From Phytohabitans maris (GTDB taxonomy: Bacteria; Actinomycetota; Actinomycetes; Mycobacteriales; Micromonosporaceae), in the NCBI RefSeq assembly GCF_031085175.1, contig NZ_JAVHUY010000038.1:36052-100051 (forward strand): a DNA stretch of 64,000 nt. The letters run 5' to 3'. The notes beneath the pieces were generated by a model. The model saw nothing but the letters and a program-made list of their open reading frames with translations. It ran no database searches and had not been told where the DNA came from. The translations under genes and the position numbers were made by a program. This document shows, in pieces, positions 25,678 through 37,623 of this stretch (positions are counted from its first letter, which is position 1; each line of letters starts with the position of its first letter).

Positions 25678-26907
25678 CTACCCGACCGGGTGCCGATCGA
25701 TGTCGGCGAGCACCCGCCCCACCTGCCGGAACGAGGTCGCCTCCGAGCTGAGCGCGTCGAGGAACGTGCCGAAGGAGAGCGAGCCCACGGGCGGGTAGAT
25801 CCGCTCGCGCGGCGGCTCCTGCCCCGGCGCCAGCGCGCCCTCGCTGACCATGAACTCGAGGATCGCCTCGCGCACGGCCGGCAGCGCGACCGGCGAGTGG
25901 TACAGCACGTTGAGAGCCTGCATGCGCATGCCCTTGACGTGGTCCTCGCCCTTGTTGTCGTGGAAGTGCGGGTTACGCGTCTCGATCTGCAACACCGGTA
26001 CGGAGTGCGGCAGCACCTGCGTCGCGACGACCGGCAGCACGCCGCCGAACTGCTCGAACAGCTCGACGTACTCGAACGGCTCCACCGCGAACCCACCGGC
26101 CAGCCGCATCCGCATGCCGAGCTCGAGGCTGAGCGCGTGCTCGCCGGCGTTGCCGGTGGCGATCACCTCGGTGCCGAAGCCGGAGTACTCGGCGACGAGG
26201 CGGTTGAGGAACATGTTGGTGACCTCGGAGCTGCGGCCGCGCCGGCTGAAGAAGAGCCGGCCGTCGCGCAGCTTGGGCTTGGAGTGCCAGGAGATGCGGA
26301 CCATCGAGTACGGGCTGTCGGCCGAGGCCAGGTGCAGGCCGGCCGCGTAGGCCTTGCAGTACTCGTTGACCGCGCCGGGGACGTAGTTGTCGGCGTCGAC
26401 GTAGCCCAGGTAGCGGCGGCCGGTCATGGCGGCCATCGCCATGCCGATCAGCATCGCCTCGCCCTTACCGGTGCGGACCAGGCCTTCGTCGTCGATCAGC
26501 TCCGGCATGCCGGCCGCTTTGACCGCAGCGGCGAGGCCGGGGTCGCGCTGGTGTATCGCTATGGCCGGCCGTTCCGCCGAGCGGCAGAACTGCTCCAGGC
26601 TCTGCACCTCAATCTCGTACCGATCGACAGGCGTGCGAGCACTGTTACTCACGAGAATGATGAGGCAGTCGTGCGGAATTCCAGAGAGCACACCCTCAAT
26701 TACTCTGCGTGTCTCATTCATGCACGGAATAACGACGACCAATTGCTCTTCGACCGCTCGCATGGCGTCGGGCGGCACCAACTGGCTATGGGATCCACCC
26801 TGGTCAGCGCCGCGTTGCGCGCCCGAGTCCAGCTCGATGACGCGCTGAAGCTCATGGATCCGGACGGCGCCGAAGCGCTCGGTTCGGTGCGGTTGCTCCA
26901 GACGCAT
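25678..26907 (-). CDS. mpgS: Mannosyl-3-phosphoglycerate synthase
   Basis: This 409-aa glycosyltransferase (GT55 type) should transfer mannose from GDP-mannose to 3-phosphoglycerate, giving the phosphorylated precursor of the compatible solute mannosylglycerate. The family is recognised along its whole length: FGAVRIHELQRVIELDSG, VVVIPCMNETRRVIEGVLSG, IHQRDPGLAAAVKAAG, GKGEAMLIGMAMA, the DxD-bearing YVDADNYVPGAVNEYCKAYA, VTNMFLNRLVAEYSGFGTE, TGNAGEHALSLELG and ETRNPHFHDNKGEDHVKGM. The start is ATG 26907. The phosphatase MpgP is not in the window. Placement between serA and ilvC puts it beside another 3-phosphoglycerate consumer. A glucosyl-3-phosphoglycerate synthase is less likely because the match is to the archaeal-type MPGS. 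Confidence 0.88.
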   Translation of the reverse strand: MRLEQPHRTERFGAVRIHELQRVIELDSGAQRGADQGGSHSQLVPPDAMRAVEEQLVVVIPCMNETRRVIEGVLSGIPHDCLIILVSNSARTPVDRYEIEVQSLEQFCRSAERPAIAIHQRDPGLAAAVKAAGMPELIDDEGLVRTGKGEAMLIGMAMAAMTGRRYLGYVDADNYVPGAVNEYCKAYAAGLHLASADSPYSMVRISWHSKPKLRDGRLFFSRRGRSSEVTNMFLNRLVAEYSGFGTEVIATGNAGEHALSLELGMRMRLAGGFAVEPFEYVELFEQFGGVLPVVATQVLPHSVPVLQIETRNPHFHDNKGEDHVKGMRMQALNVLYHSPVALPAVREAILEFMVSEGALAPGQEPPRERIYPPVGSLSFGTFLDALSSEATSFRQVGRVLADIDRHPVG

Positions 26908-27042
26908 GAATCGACGGTACCTGAGGGTTCGATTAAGTGCGCGTAAGCGAACACAGATTGGGGGGTGGGTGGGGGGCGCCGATCGTAATAGTTCCACGCG
27001 CGCAATGTGCTGGTAACGCAGTCTCGGCCAGATCGTGATCAA

Positions 27043-27070
27043 GGCGCCCCCCGGCGAACCGGAGAGCGCC
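27043..27070 (-). terminator. Hairpin terminator after ilvC
   Basis: A 12-bp stem (GGCGC...GCGCC outer pairs) with loop TTCG lies 15 bp past the ilvC stop on the minus strand and is followed by TTGATCA. It separates ilvC from mpgS. Confidence 0.7.
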
Positions 27071-27084
27071 TCGCATACAGCCGA

Positions 27085-28673
<1,589 letters not shown>

Positions 28674-28686
28674 CTATCGCTCAACC

Positions 28687-30531
28687 TCACAGGTCGTCAT
28701 CGTCGAAGCTCGGGCGCATGTCGCGAGCGAACATGATCTCGTCGTTGCTGGTGCCGGCGGCGACCATCGGCCAGACCATCGCGTCCTTGCCGACCACGAA
28801 GTCGATCACGACGGGCGCGTCGTTGATCTCCATGGCCGCCTGGATGGTCTTGTCGACGTCGGCCGCGCTCTCGCAGCGCAGGCCGATGCAGCCGAGCGCC
28901 TCGGCCAGCTTGACGAAGTCGGGGATGCGGTGCTTGTGGGTGCCCAGGTCGGTGTTGGAGTAGCGCTCGCCGTAGAAGAGCGTCTGCCACTGCCGCACCA
29001 TGCCGAGGTTGCCGTTGTTGATGATGGCGACCTTGATCGGGATGCTCTCCAGCGCGCAGGTGGCCAGCTCCTGGTTGGTCATCTGGAAGCAGCCGTCGCC
29101 GTCGATCGCCCACACCGTGGTGTCCGGCTTGCCGACCTTGGCGCCCATCGCGGCCGGGACCGCGTACCCCATCGTGCCGGCGCCGCCGGAGTTGAGCCAG
29201 GTGTGCGGCTTCTCGTACGAGATGAACTGGGAGGCCCACATCTGGTGCTGGCCGACGCCGGCGACGTAGACCGCGTCCGGCCCGGCGATCTCGCCCAGCC
29301 GCTTGATGACGTACTGCGGGGACAGCGTGCCGTCGGTCGGGTCGTCCCAGCCCAGCGGGTACCGCTTGCGCAGGTCGTCGAGCTGGGCCCACCAGTCGGT
29401 GCGGTCGCCGGTGCGGCCGGCCGCCCGCTCGGCCGAGACGGCCTGGATCAGCTCGTCGATGACGTGCCGCGCGTCGCCCACGATCGGCACGTCGGCGGTG
29501 CGGTTCTTGCCGATCTCGGCCGGGTCGATGTCGGCGTGCACGATCGCCGCGTCCGGCGCGAACGAGTCGAGCTTGCCGGTCACCCGGTCGTCGAAGCGGG
29601 CCCCGAGCGCGACCAGCAGGTCGGCCTTCTGCAGCGCGTACACCGCGGCGACCGTGCCGTGCATGCCGGGCATGCCCAGGTGCTGCGGGTGCGAGTCGGG
29701 GAACGCCCCGCGCGCCATCAGCGTGGTCACGACCGGGATGCCGGTCAGCTCGGCCAGCTTGCGCAGGCTGTCGGTGGCCTCGGCCTTGAGCACGCCACCG
29801 CCGACGTACAGCACGGGGCGGCGGGCCGAGCTCATCAGCCGGGCGGCCTCGCGGATCTGCTTGCCGTGCGGGTGCAGCGTCGGCCGGTACCCGGGCAGCT
29901 CCAGCGTGGGCGGCCAGCTGAACGTGGTCTGTGCCTGCTGCACGTCCTTGGGGATGTCGACGAGGACCGGCCCGGGGCGTCCGGTGGAGGCGAGGTGGAA
30001 CGCCTCGGCCAGCACCCGCGGGATCTCGTCCGCCGTGGTCACCAGGTAGTTGTGCTTGGTGATCGGCAGCGTGATGCCCTGGATGTCCGCCTCCTGGAAG
30101 GCGTCCGTGCCGATCGCCGGCCGGGACACCTGGCCGGTGATCGCGACGATCGGCACCGAGTCCATGTACGCGTCGGCGATGGCGGTGACAAGGTTTGTCG
30201 CGCCCGGCCCGGAAGTGGCGATGCAGACGCCGACCTTGCCGGTGGCCTGCGCGTACCCGGTGGCGGCGTGCCCCGCGCCCTGCTCGTGGCGGACCAGGAT
30301 GTGCCGGACGGAGGAGTCGTAGATCGGGTCGTACGCCGGCAGGATCGTGCCGCCCGGTATGCCGAACATCACCTCGACCCCGAGGGCCTCGAGCGACTTG
30401 ACGAGGCTTACCGCGCCGGAGACCTTGGCGGGGGCGGGCGGTGCCGCGGAGGTGGCGGCGTTGGCCGCGGCGGCGAGCATCGCCGGCGACGGTGCGCGGT
30501 GGGCGAGGGTCTCAGGTGTTGGTCTCGTCAT
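28687..30531 (-). CDS. ilvB: Acetolactate synthase large (catalytic) subunit
   Basis: This 614-aa ThDP enzyme makes 2-acetolactate or 2-aceto-2-hydroxybutyrate from pyruvate. The ThDP-activating glutamate is in [15 protein letters not shown], the central FAD domain follows, and the Mg/ThDP motif is [18 protein letters not shown] with INNGNLGMV. The N-terminal 35 residues are an Ala/Pro-rich extension typical of actinobacteria. ATG 30531 is the start. A leader ORF, a long hairpin and an intrinsic terminator lie between promoter and start, so expression is probably controlled by attenuation. It heads the ilvBNC operon. Confidence 0.97.
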   Translation of the reverse strand: MTRPTPETLAHRAPSPAMLAAAANAATSAAPPAPAKVSGAVSLVKSLEALGVEVMFGIPGGTILPAYDPIYDSSVRHILVRHEQGAGHAATGYAQATGKVGVCIATSGPGATNLVTAIADAYMDSVPIVAITGQVSRPAIGTDAFQEADIQGITLPITKHNYLVTTADEIPRVLAEAFHLASTGRPGPVLVDIPKDVQQAQTTFSWPPTLELPGYRPTLHPHGKQIREAARLMSSARRPVLYVGGGVLKAEATDSLRKLAELTGIPVVTTLMARGAFPDSHPQHLGMPGMHGTVAAVYALQKADLLVALGARFDDRVTGKLDSFAPDAAIVHADIDPAEIGKNRTADVPIVGDARHVIDELIQAVSAERAAGRTGDRTDWWAQLDDLRKRYPLGWDDPTDGTLSPQYVIKRLGEIAGPDAVYVAGVGQHQMWASQFISYEKPHTWLNSGGAGTMGYAVPAAMGAKVGKPDTTVWAIDGDGCFQMTNQELATCALESIPIKVAIINNGNLGMVRQWQTLFYGERYSNTDLGTHKHRIPDFVKLAEALGCIGLRCESAADVDKTIQAAMEINDAPVVIDFVVGKDAMVWPMVAAGTSNDEIMFARDMRPSFDDDDL

Positions 30532-30593
30532 GGCGTTCAGCCCTCTGGCTCGTGGTGGTGGTCTCGGGGTCACATCGGCTTTTTGCAAGGCAC

Positions 30594-30624
30594 AAAAAAG
30601 GCCCGCGTGCGAACGCACGGGGCC
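30594..30624 (-). terminator. Attenuator terminator in the ilvB leader
   Basis: The stem GGCCC...GGGCC (10 bp, loop TTCG) is followed by six T residues on the minus strand, ending 63 bp before ilvB. It directly abuts the hairpin at 30625-30653, the arrangement of alternative leader structures. Confidence 0.88.
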
Positions 30625-30653
30625 AGCGCACTCTCCGAGTCGGAGAGTGCGCT
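30625..30653 (-). promoter_or_regulatory. Perfect 14-bp hairpin next to the ilvB attenuator
   Basis: Two perfect 14-bp arms around one central base (AGCGCACTCTCCGA and its complement) touch the leader peptide stop on one side and the terminator on the other. A ribosome stalled in the leader would cover or release its 5' arm, so it may act as a pause or protector hairpin. Confidence 0.7.
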
Positions 30654-30685
30654 CAGGTAAGTACTCGAGACGACCAAGTCGGCAT
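30653..30685 (-). CDS. Leader peptide of the ilvB attenuator
   Basis: A 10-codon ORF from ATG to TGA encodes [10 protein letters not shown]. Adjacent valine (GTA) and leucine (CTT) codons, both rare in this genome, sit near the end, just before the hairpin and terminator. The ATG is at or next to the predicted transcript start, so translation may be leaderless. The control-codon run is shorter than in classic leaders, so confidence is moderate. Confidence 0.6.
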   Translation of the reverse strand: MPTWSSRVLT

Positions 30686-30689
30686 GCGG

Positions 30690-33065
30690 CTAAGCCTGAC
30701 GCATCTCACGCGCTGAGTCAACTGCTCTCATATTTTGGGCGCGGCGTGACGTTGGCCCTGCATTTTGGTCTCTGTCACTCTTCTGCCCGGGCACCGGCAC
30801 GACCCGAGCGGGTGACGAGACGGACTCCAGCCGGGCCTCGAAGTGCTCGGCCGGCACCGGCCAGCCGGACAGGTAGCCCTGGCCGAGCTTGCACCCCGCG
30901 TCGACCACCATCGCCATCTGTGGCTGCTCGCCGATGCCCTCGGCGATGACCTCCAGCCCGAACTGGTGACCGATGGCGACGACGACCTTGACCATCTCCT
31001 TGACCACCAGCGAGTGGTCGATCTTGAGGATGTCGACCGGGAGCCGGCGGAGCTGGCCGAGCGAGGAGTAGCCGGCGCCGAAGTCGTCGAGCGCGATCCG
31101 CACCCCGGTCTCGCGCAGGTCGCGCAGCCGCCGGATCAGCTCCTCGACGTCGGTGGAGACGGCGTGCTCGGTCACCTCCAGCACCAGCCGCTGCGGCGGC
31201 ACCCGGTGCGCCCGCAGCGCGTCCTTGACCTGGTCGACGTATCCGGTGGCGTGCAGCTCGCGGGGAGAGACGTTGACCGACACCCACACGTCGTGCCCCT
31301 CGGCCAGCCAGCGGGACAGCTGGTGGCAGGCCTGGTGCAGCACCCACGCGCCGAGCCGGTTGATCATCCCGCACTCCTCGGCGAGCGGGATGAACTCGTC
31401 CGGCCCCACCTTGCCCAGCGTGGGATGCTGCCACCGCAGCAGCGCCTCGGCGCCGACCGGCCGCACGTCGGGCAGGATCACGACGGGCTGGTACTGCAGG
31501 TGCAGCTCGTCGCGGTCGATCGCGCCGCGCAGCTCGTGCTCCAGCTCGGTGCGGCGGCGCAGCTTCACGTCGTACTCGATGTCGTAGAGCTCGACCCTGT
31601 TCTTCCCGTGCGACTTGGCCCAGCGCAGCGCGATGTCGGCGTTGCGCAGCAGCGTGGTCACGTCGGGGACGGTCGCGCAGCCGGCCAGCCCGATGCTGAC
31701 CGAGAGGAAGACCGTGCCGGTCTCCTGCTCGTACGGCCCGCCGAGCGCGCCGAGCAGCCGGGCCGCGGCCCGCTTGGCCTCGGCCGGCCGGGCCCACATC
31801 AGCACCGCGAACTCGTCGCCGCCGAGCCGGGCCGCCACGTCACCGGGGCGCAGGTTCATCCGGAGGCGCTGCCCGACCTCGACCAGCACCGCGTCGCCCA
31901 CGTCGTGACCGCGCATGTCGTTGACGTTCTTGAAGCCGTCGAGGTCGAGCGCGAGCAGCACCGCCTCGGCGCCGGCCGCCCGCTCCTCCTCCAGCGCGGT
32001 GAGCAGGCCGCGCCGGTTGGCCAGGCCGGTGAGCGGGTCGGTGTGCGCCAGCTCGCGGAAGTACGCCTCCCGGTCGCGCAGGCGCTCCGCGTACCCCTTC
32101 ACGTCGCGCAGGGCCAGGAACTGCCGCCCCACCAGGGCGAACCCCTCCAGGCTGCCGACCACGATGCCGACCATGTCGAAGGTGCCGCCGCGGACCAGGT
32201 GGATCAACGCGGAGGCGGCCATCGCGGCCATCGGCAGGAACGCGTACGCACTGCCGCGGCGGCTCAGCTCCTCGTCTTCGAAGCCCTCGTCGCCGTCCGG
32301 CCCTGGCGGGGCGGCCGGCCGATCGGTGCGGCGGGCGGCGAACGCGACGACGCCGAGCGCGGCCGGCAGCGCCACCGCGCTCGCGTCGACCAGCGCGGCC
32401 ATGCCCTGGCACACCCCGCCGGCCAGGCCCATGCCGGCGACGGCGGCGAGCGTCACGCCCGCGCCCACCCAGACGATCGGGCCGCGCGGCGCGGGGGCGC
32501 GCATCGCCGTGATCGCGCCGACGCCCAGCGCCAGCGCGGCGATCGCGGCCGGGACGAGCAGGGGAACGCACCAGAGCGGCGTGTGCTCGCCCAGCACCCG
32601 CGCCGGCTTGGAGACCGCCACCCAGCCCACGAACCACACCGCGGCCGCGATCACCAGGGCGTCGAGCAGGTAGCGCAGCGTGCGGGACCGGGAGCGCGCC
32701 GAGCCGGGGAGCAGGAGCAGGCCGGCCAGCAGCAGCCCGCCACTCAGCGCGACGCCGAGCGCCAGCAGGCCACCCAGCGCGGTCCGGTCGGGCTGGCCGT
32801 GCACGACATGGTCTCGCACGGCGACGCCGGCCACGATGCCGCCGGCGGTCGTGAGGGCACCGATGGCCACGCCCGCCGCGAGCAGCCGGTGGGCACGGCG
32901 GGTCACACCAGCGCGCGCTCGCGCCGACGCGGCCAGCAACACGACACAGACCAGCGCGAACACCACGCCTGCCGTCGCGACGGCCGCCACCACCGAGGGG
33001 AGGGGCACGCGAACAATGCTGCCGGATATCGGCGCACCGTGGGGGACTGCATGTGCGACTCGCAC
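30690..33065 (-). CDS. Membrane GGDEF-EAL protein (c-di-GMP synthesis/breakdown)
   Basis: This protein of about 791 aa has roughly eight transmembrane helices in the first 330 residues, then GGDEF (about 345-505) and EAL (about 515-765). GGDEF is intact ([11 protein letters not shown]) with [15 protein letters not shown], so cyclase activity is likely. EAL keeps [27 protein letters not shown] and AEGIGEQ, but the stretch between [11 protein letters not shown] and [10 protein letters not shown] is about 15 residues shorter than usual, which may impair hydrolysis. Start is GTG 33065 or GTG 33008. The 3' end contains the ilvB promoter, coupling the two loci physically. Confidence 0.9.
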   Translation of the reverse strand: MRVAHAVPHGAPISGSIVRVPLPSVVAAVATAGVVFALVCVVLLAASARARAGVTRRAHRLLAAGVAIGALTTAGGIVAGVAVRDHVVHGQPDRTALGGLLALGVALSGGLLLAGLLLLPGSARSRSRTLRYLLDALVIAAAVWFVGWVAVSKPARVLGEHTPLWCVPLLVPAAIAALALGVGAITAMRAPAPRGPIVWVGAGVTLAAVAGMGLAGGVCQGMAALVDASAVALPAALGVVAFAARRTDRPAAPPGPDGDEGFEDEELSRRGSAYAFLPMAAMAASALIHLVRGGTFDMVGIVVGSLEGFALVGRQFLALRDVKGYAERLRDREAYFRELAHTDPLTGLANRRGLLTALEEERAAGAEAVLLALDLDGFKNVNDMRGHDVGDAVLVEVGQRLRMNLRPGDVAARLGGDEFAVLMWARPAEAKRAAARLLGALGGPYEQETGTVFLSVSIGLAGCATVPDVTTLLRNADIALRWAKSHGKNRVELYDIEYDVKLRRRTELEHELRGAIDRDELHLQYQPVVILPDVRPVGAEALLRWQHPTLGKVGPDEFIPLAEECGMINRLGAWVLHQACHQLSRWLAEGHDVWVSVNVSPRELHATGYVDQVKDALRAHRVPPQRLVLEVTEHAVSTDVEELIRRLRDLRETGVRIALDDFGAGYSSLGQLRRLPVDILKIDHSLVVKEMVKVVVAIGHQFGLEVIAEGIGEQPQMAMVVDAGCKLGQGYLSGWPVPAEHFEARLESVSSPARVVPVPGQKSDRDQNAGPTSRRAQNMRAVDSAREMRQA
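30693..30721 (-). promoter_or_regulatory. Probable ilvB promoter inside the end of the GGDEF-EAL gene
   Basis: TTGACT (30716-30721) and CAGGCT (30693-30698) are separated by 17 bp on the minus strand; the -35 is near consensus and the -10 keeps the key A and T. Transcription would begin at about 30686, essentially at the leader peptide ATG. Confidence 0.5.
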
Positions 33066-33143
33066 CTTATTGGCACGAAGCGCCTAATCGGACGGGTACT
33101 CCCTTCTCCGATCCCGAATATTGAAACGTGACAGACTGGTTTC

Positions 33144-34988
33144 ATGCCTGAGCTGCGGTCGAAGACCTCCACGCACGGTCGCACCATGGCCGGCGCCCGC
33201 GCCCTGTGGCGCGCCACCGGCATGACGGACGACGACTTCGGCAAGCCGATCGTCGCCATCGCCAACAGCTTCACCCAGTTCGTACCCGGGCATGTGCACC
33301 TCAAAGACCTCGGCGGCCTGGTCGCCGACGCGGTGGCCGAGGCGGGCGGCGTCGGGCGCGAGTTCAACACGATCGCGGTCGACGACGGCATCGCGATGGG
33401 GCACGGCGGCATGCTCTACTCGCTGCCCAGCCGCGAGCTGATCGCCGACGCCGTCGAGTACATGGTCAACGCGCACTGCGCCGACGCGCTCGTCTGCATC
33501 TCCAACTGCGACAAGATCACGCCGGGCATGCTGATCGCCGCGCTGCGGCTCAACATCCCCACGGTCTTCGTCTCCGGCGGCCCGATGGAGGCCGGCAAGA
33601 CGATCGCCATCGAGGGGATCGTGCACGACAAGATCGACCTGATCGACGCGATGATCGCCTCGTCCAACGACGCGGTCACCGACGACCAGCTCGGCGGCAT
33701 CGAGCGCTCCGCCTGCCCGACCTGCGGCTCCTGCTCCGGCATGTTCACCGCCAACTCGATGAACTGCCTCACCGAGGCGATCGGCCTCGCCCTCCCGGGC
33801 AACGGCTCGACCCTGGCCACCCACGCCGCGCGCCGGGCACTCTTCGAGCGGGCCGGCCGGCTGATCGTCGACATCGCCAAGCAGTGGTACGAGGGTGACG
33901 ACGCCTCGGTCCTGCCCCGGTCGATCGCCTCGCGGAGCGCGTTCGAAAACGCGGTCGCGCTGGACGTGGCGATGGGCGGCTCGACCAACACTGTGCTGCA
34001 CCTGCTGGCCGCGGCCCGCGAGGCGGAGCTCGACTTCAGCGTCGCGGACATCGACGCGATCTCCCGCCGGGTGCCCTGCCTGTCCAAGGTCGCGCCGAAC
34101 TCCCCCAAGTACCACATGGAGGACGTGCACCGCGCCGGCGGCATCCCGGCCATCCTAGGCGAGCTCGACCGGGCCGGCCTGCTCCGCCGCGACGTCCGTT
34201 CGGTGCACGCCCCCTCGTTGGACGACTGGCTCGCCGACTGGGACGTGCGCGGCGGCACGGCGACGCCGGAGGCGATCGAGCTCTTCCACGCCGCGCCGGG
34301 CGGGGTGCGCACCACCGAGCCGTTTTCGACGAAGAACCGCTGGGACCGGCTCGACCTGGACGCGGCGCAGGGTTGCATCCGCGACCGGGCCCACGCGTAC
34401 ACGGCCGACGGCGGGCTCGCGATCCTGCACGGCAACCTGGCGCCGGACGGCTGCGTGGTCAAGACCGCCGGCGTACCCGAGGAGGTGTGGCGGTTCGCCG
34501 GCCCGGCGCGCGTCTTCGAGTCGCAGGAGGCGGCCGTCGACGGCATCCTCAACAAGCGGGTCCAGGCCGGCGACGTGGTCGTGATCCGGTACGAGGGGCC
34601 GAAGGGCGGGCCGGGCATGCAGGAGATGCTCTACCCGACCTCGTTCCTCAAGGGCCGCGGGCTGGGTCGCGCCTGCGCGCTGATCACCGACGGCCGCTTC
34701 TCCGGCGGCACCTCGGGCCTCTCCATCGGCCACGTCTCCCCCGAGGCGGCCGGTGGCGGCCTGATCGCCCTGGTCGAGGAGGGCGACGAGATCGTCATCG
34801 ACATCCCGGCCCGGTCGCTGGAGCTCAACGTCCCGGCCGACGTGCTCGACGCCCGCAGGATCGCGCAGGAGAAGCGCGTCAAGCCGTACACGCCGGTCGA
34901 CCGCGACCGCCCGGTCTCGGCCGCGCTCCGCGCGTACGCCTCGATGGCCACCTCGGCCAGCGACGGCGCCTACCGCCTGGTCCCCTGA
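33144..34988 (+). CDS. ilvD: Dihydroxy-acid dehydratase
   Basis: This 614-aa iron-sulfur enzyme dehydrates dihydroxy acids to the 2-oxo acids of valine and isoleucine. Cluster cysteines are in [13 protein letters not shown] and [20 protein letters not shown]; the C-terminal signature is [20 protein letters not shown]. Start ATG 33144 ([20 protein letters not shown]) matches the family. It diverges from the GGDEF-EAL gene with a 78-bp gap and converges on the beta-mannosidase, where a long hairpin lies. Three cysteines and length suggest the typical actinobacterial IlvD. Confidence 0.97.
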   Translation: MPELRSKTSTHGRTMAGARALWRATGMTDDDFGKPIVAIANSFTQFVPGHVHLKDLGGLVADAVAEAGGVGREFNTIAVDDGIAMGHGGMLYSLPSRELIADAVEYMVNAHCADALVCISNCDKITPGMLIAALRLNIPTVFVSGGPMEAGKTIAIEGIVHDKIDLIDAMIASSNDAVTDDQLGGIERSACPTCGSCSGMFTANSMNCLTEAIGLALPGNGSTLATHAARRALFERAGRLIVDIAKQWYEGDDASVLPRSIASRSAFENAVALDVAMGGSTNTVLHLLAAAREAELDFSVADIDAISRRVPCLSKVAPNSPKYHMEDVHRAGGIPAILGELDRAGLLRRDVRSVHAPSLDDWLADWDVRGGTATPEAIELFHAAPGGVRTTEPFSTKNRWDRLDLDAAQGCIRDRAHAYTADGGLAILHGNLAPDGCVVKTAGVPEEVWRFAGPARVFESQEAAVDGILNKRVQAGDVVVIRYEGPKGGPGMQEMLYPTSFLKGRGLGRACALITDGRFSGGTSGLSIGHVSPEAAGGGLIALVEEGDEIVIDIPARSLELNVPADVLDARRIAQEKRVKPYTPVDRDRPVSAALRAYASMATSASDGAYRLVP

Positions 34989-34998
34989 CCGACTCCCC

Positions 34999-35060
34999 GT
35001 TGATCAGGGACCTGGTGGGCGTGTCGCGCGGCGCGTCGCTCCACCAGCTCCCTGATCAAC
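34999..35060. terminator. Bidirectional hairpin between ilvD and the beta-mannosidase
   Basis: Arms of 20 bp (34999-35018 and 35041-35060, one mismatch) carry GTTGATCAGGGA and its complement. The right arm includes the mannosidase stop codon, so the structure overlaps the end of that gene. Confidence 0.65.
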
Positions 35061-37617
35061 GCGCGGGGACGTCGTTGACGCAGCGGAGGACGGGGTGGCG
35101 CGTCAGCGCCGGCCCGTCCAGAGTGGTGGCCGACGTGACGAGGAAGGTCGCGGACTCCCCCGGCAGCAGGGTGACCAGCGACTCGTCTACCGAGGCGGCC
35201 GGGTCGAGGCGGTCCGGAAAGAGGGACAGGTCGCGCAGGATCGTGCCGGCGTGCACCGTGACCCGCCAGCCGTCCGGGACCGGCTCGGCGGTGGCCTCGT
35301 ACTCGGGGGCGGGGTAGGCGACGTCCTTGTCCTCGGCGAAGAACCACCACGCCCGCCGCCCGTCGCTCTCGGCCAGGAGCAGCTCGGCCGGGGGCAGCTC
35401 GGCCGGGGGCAGCTCGGCCGGGGGCAGCTCGGCCGGGGGCAGCTCGGCCGGGGGCAGCTCGGCCGGGGGCAGCTCGGCCGGGGGCAGCTCGGCCGGGGGC
35501 AGCTCGGCCGGGGGCAGCTCGCGGCGCGGGTCTTCGCCGCCGGTCAGCTCGCCGGGCAGCGGGAGCGTGACGGCGGAGCGCGGCGGCACGTCCAGGTCGA
35601 CGGCGGTCTTGGCGCGGGGTTCGCCGGAGATGGCCAGGCGGGTGACGCTGGCCGGGCCCCGCCACGGGTCGGCGCTGTCGTTGACCGCCACGAGCACCAG
35701 GTCGCCGTCGCGCGGCTGGATCGTGAGCAGCCGGTCGGCGTACGCGCGGCGCAGCGCGTACCAGAGGGGCTTGCGCCGGCCGTCGCCGTCGATCGCCGCC
35801 CACGAGGTGACCGGCCAGCAGTCGTTGAGCTGCCACACGACCGTACCCATGCACAGTGGACGGAGCGACCGGAAGTGCTCGATGCCGAGCGCGACCGCAC
35901 GGGCCTGGTTGACCTGGGTGAGGTAGTGCCAGTCGGCGAAGTCGCGGGGCGGGGGCAGGTGCGCGTCGAGTCCACGTTGGAGCTTGGCGTCGCCGTCGAT
36001 CGCCTTCTGGTGGTGGAGCATGCCGGGTGAGTCGTGGCTCAGCGGTTCGTCGCTGATCGAGCGCCGCAGCGTGGCGTACGCGGGCGGGGCCTGGTAGCCG
36101 AACTCGGCGACGAACCGGGGGCGGTAGTCGCGGTAGTGGGTGTAGTCCTTCTGGTTCCACACGTCCCAGATGTGCATGCTGCCGTGCGCCGGCTCGTTGG
36201 GGTGCAGATCGGGGCGGCCGGAGTACGGGCTGCTCGGCCAGTACGGGCGCGTCGGGTCGAGCTCGGCGACGATCGCCGGCAGCACCCGCAGGTAGTAGCC
36301 CTCGCCCCAGCTGCGACCGGCCAGCCGCTCCGGCCAGCCCCAGTCGTGAAAGCCCCAGATGTTTTCGTTGTTGCCGAACCAGGCGACCAGGCTGGGATGG
36401 CTGGCGAGGCGGGTGACCTGCTCGCGCGCCTCGGCCGCCACCTCGGCCGCGATCGGCTCCTCCTCCGGGTAGGCGGCGCAGGCGAAGAGGAAGTCCTGTA
36501 CGGCGAGGAGCCCCAGCTCGTCGGCGAGGTCGTAGAAGTCCTCGGACTCGTACCGGCCACCGCCCCAGACCCGGAGCAGGTTGACGTTGGCGTCGCAGGC
36601 CTGGGCGAGCCGTTCCGCGTACCGCTCGCGGGTGACGCGGGTGACGAACGTGTCGTCGGGGATCCAGTTGACGCCCCGGGCGAAGACCGGCACGCCGTTG
36701 ACCACCAGGGTGAACGGGGTGCCATGCGCGTCCGGCGCGGTGTCGAGCCGCACCGAGCGGAAGCCGATCCGCCGCTGCCACGTGTCGACCGCGTCCCCGG
36801 CCGCCGAGCGCAGGGTGACGTCGAGCGGGTGGCGCGCCTGCTCCCCGTACCCCCTGGGCCACCAGAGCTCGGGATCGCGGACCTCGACCGTCACGACGGC
36901 CGTGCGCTCCCCCGGCGCGATGGTGGTTTCCGCCCGGACACCCGCCACCGCCGCGCTCAGCGCGAGCGGTTCGTCGCTGTCCCGCTCGACCTCCACGTGT
37001 ACGGCGACCCGCCCGACCCCGTCCTCGACCGTCACCAGTGGACGGACGCCGGCGAGCCGGGCGGTACCCCAGCTGTGCAGCCCGATCGGCTGCCAGATGC
37101 CGGCGGTGACCACGTTGGGTCCCCAGTCCCAGCCGAAGTTGCAGGCCATCTTGCGGATGAAGTTGAACGGTTCGGGGTACGCGTTGGGGCGCTCGCCGAG
37201 CCGCGCCTGGACCTCCTCGGCGTAGCGGTACGCGGATCCGAAGTGGACCCGCAGCCGGTTTTCCCCCGGGCGCAGGTGCGGGCGGGCGTCGAACCGGTAG
37301 GAGCGGTGCATGTTGGCGGTGGTGCCGAGCGCGGTGCCGTTGAGGGTCACCGTGGCAACGGTGTCGAGGCCGGCGCAGGCGAGGTCCACACGGGACTCCT
37401 CGGTGCCGTTCCAGTGGAACGCCGTCTCGTACACCCAGTCGGTGTGCCCGATCCAGCGCAGGGCGGTCTCGTTGTCGTCGAGGTGCGGATCGGGGATGCG
37501 GCCGGCAGCCAGCAGGTCGGTGTGGACGCAGCCGGGAACGGCCGCCGGCACCGGGCCGACCGACGAGTCGGCCGATGCCACCGTCCAACCGTCGTGCAGC
37601 GGTCGAAGGACGCTCAT
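35056..37617 (-). CDS. Beta-mannosidase, GH2 family, with an internal ELPPA repeat tract
   Basis: This 853-aa enzyme releases terminal beta-mannose. The sugar-binding N-domain ([20 protein letters not shown], then [20 protein letters not shown]) and TIM barrel ([29 protein letters not shown]) are typical. The acid/base glutamate is in [10 protein letters not shown] and the nucleophile in [11 protein letters not shown]. No signal peptide is seen, so it works in the cytoplasm on imported oligosaccharides. After the barrel, nine exact ELPPA repeats interrupt the C-terminal beta domain. It sits 6 bp downstream of the permease pair and so belongs to that operon. Confidence 0.93.
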   Translation of the reverse strand: MSVLRPLHDGWTVASADSSVGPVPAAVPGCVHTDLLAAGRIPDPHLDDNETALRWIGHTDWVYETAFHWNGTEESRVDLACAGLDTVATVTLNGTALGTTANMHRSYRFDARPHLRPGENRLRVHFGSAYRYAEEVQARLGERPNAYPEPFNFIRKMACNFGWDWGPNVVTAGIWQPIGLHSWGTARLAGVRPLVTVEDGVGRVAVHVEVERDSDEPLALSAAVAGVRAETTIAPGERTAVVTVEVRDPELWWPRGYGEQARHPLDVTLRSAAGDAVDTWQRRIGFRSVRLDTAPDAHGTPFTLVVNGVPVFARGVNWIPDDTFVTRVTRERYAERLAQACDANVNLLRVWGGGRYESEDFYDLADELGLLAVQDFLFACAAYPEEEPIAAEVAAEAREQVTRLASHPSLVAWFGNNENIWGFHDWGWPERLAGRSWGEGYYLRVLPAIVAELDPTRPYWPSSPYSGRPDLHPNEPAHGSMHIWDVWNQKDYTHYRDYRPRFVAEFGYQAPPAYATLRRSISDEPLSHDSPGMLHHQKAIDGDAKLQRGLDAHLPPPRDFADWHYLTQVNQARAVALGIEHFRSLRPLCMGTVVWQLNDCWPVTSWAAIDGDGRRKPLWYALRRAYADRLLTIQPRDGDLVLVAVNDSADPWRGPASVTRLAISGEPRAKTAVDLDVPPRSAVTLPLPGELTGGEDPRRELPPAELPPAELPPAELPPAELPPAELPPAELPPAELPPAELPPAELLLAESDGRRAWWFFAEDKDVAYPAPEYEATAEPVPDGWRVTVHAGTILRDLSLFPDRLDPAASVDESLVTLLPGESATFLVTSATTLDGPALTRHPVLRCVNDVPAR
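35371..35520. repeat. Nine perfect 15-bp tandem repeats inside the beta-mannosidase
   Basis: The unit GGCCGGGGGCAGCTC occurs nine times without change at 35386-35520, preceded by one degenerate copy (two mismatches) at 35371-35385. The unit is a multiple of three, so each copy adds ELPPA to the protein and copy-number change keeps the frame. Perfect identity suggests recent or ongoing slippage or unequal crossover. Confidence 0.98.
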
Positions 37618-37623
37618 GTTTGG

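Noticed and set aside
30594..30685. T-box riboswitch upstream of ilvB
   Set aside because: There is no T-box consensus or specifier stem; a leader ORF with terminator explains the region better.
35386..35520. Possible CRISPR array
   Set aside because: The 15-bp units abut with no spacers and lie inside a coding frame; no cas gene is present.
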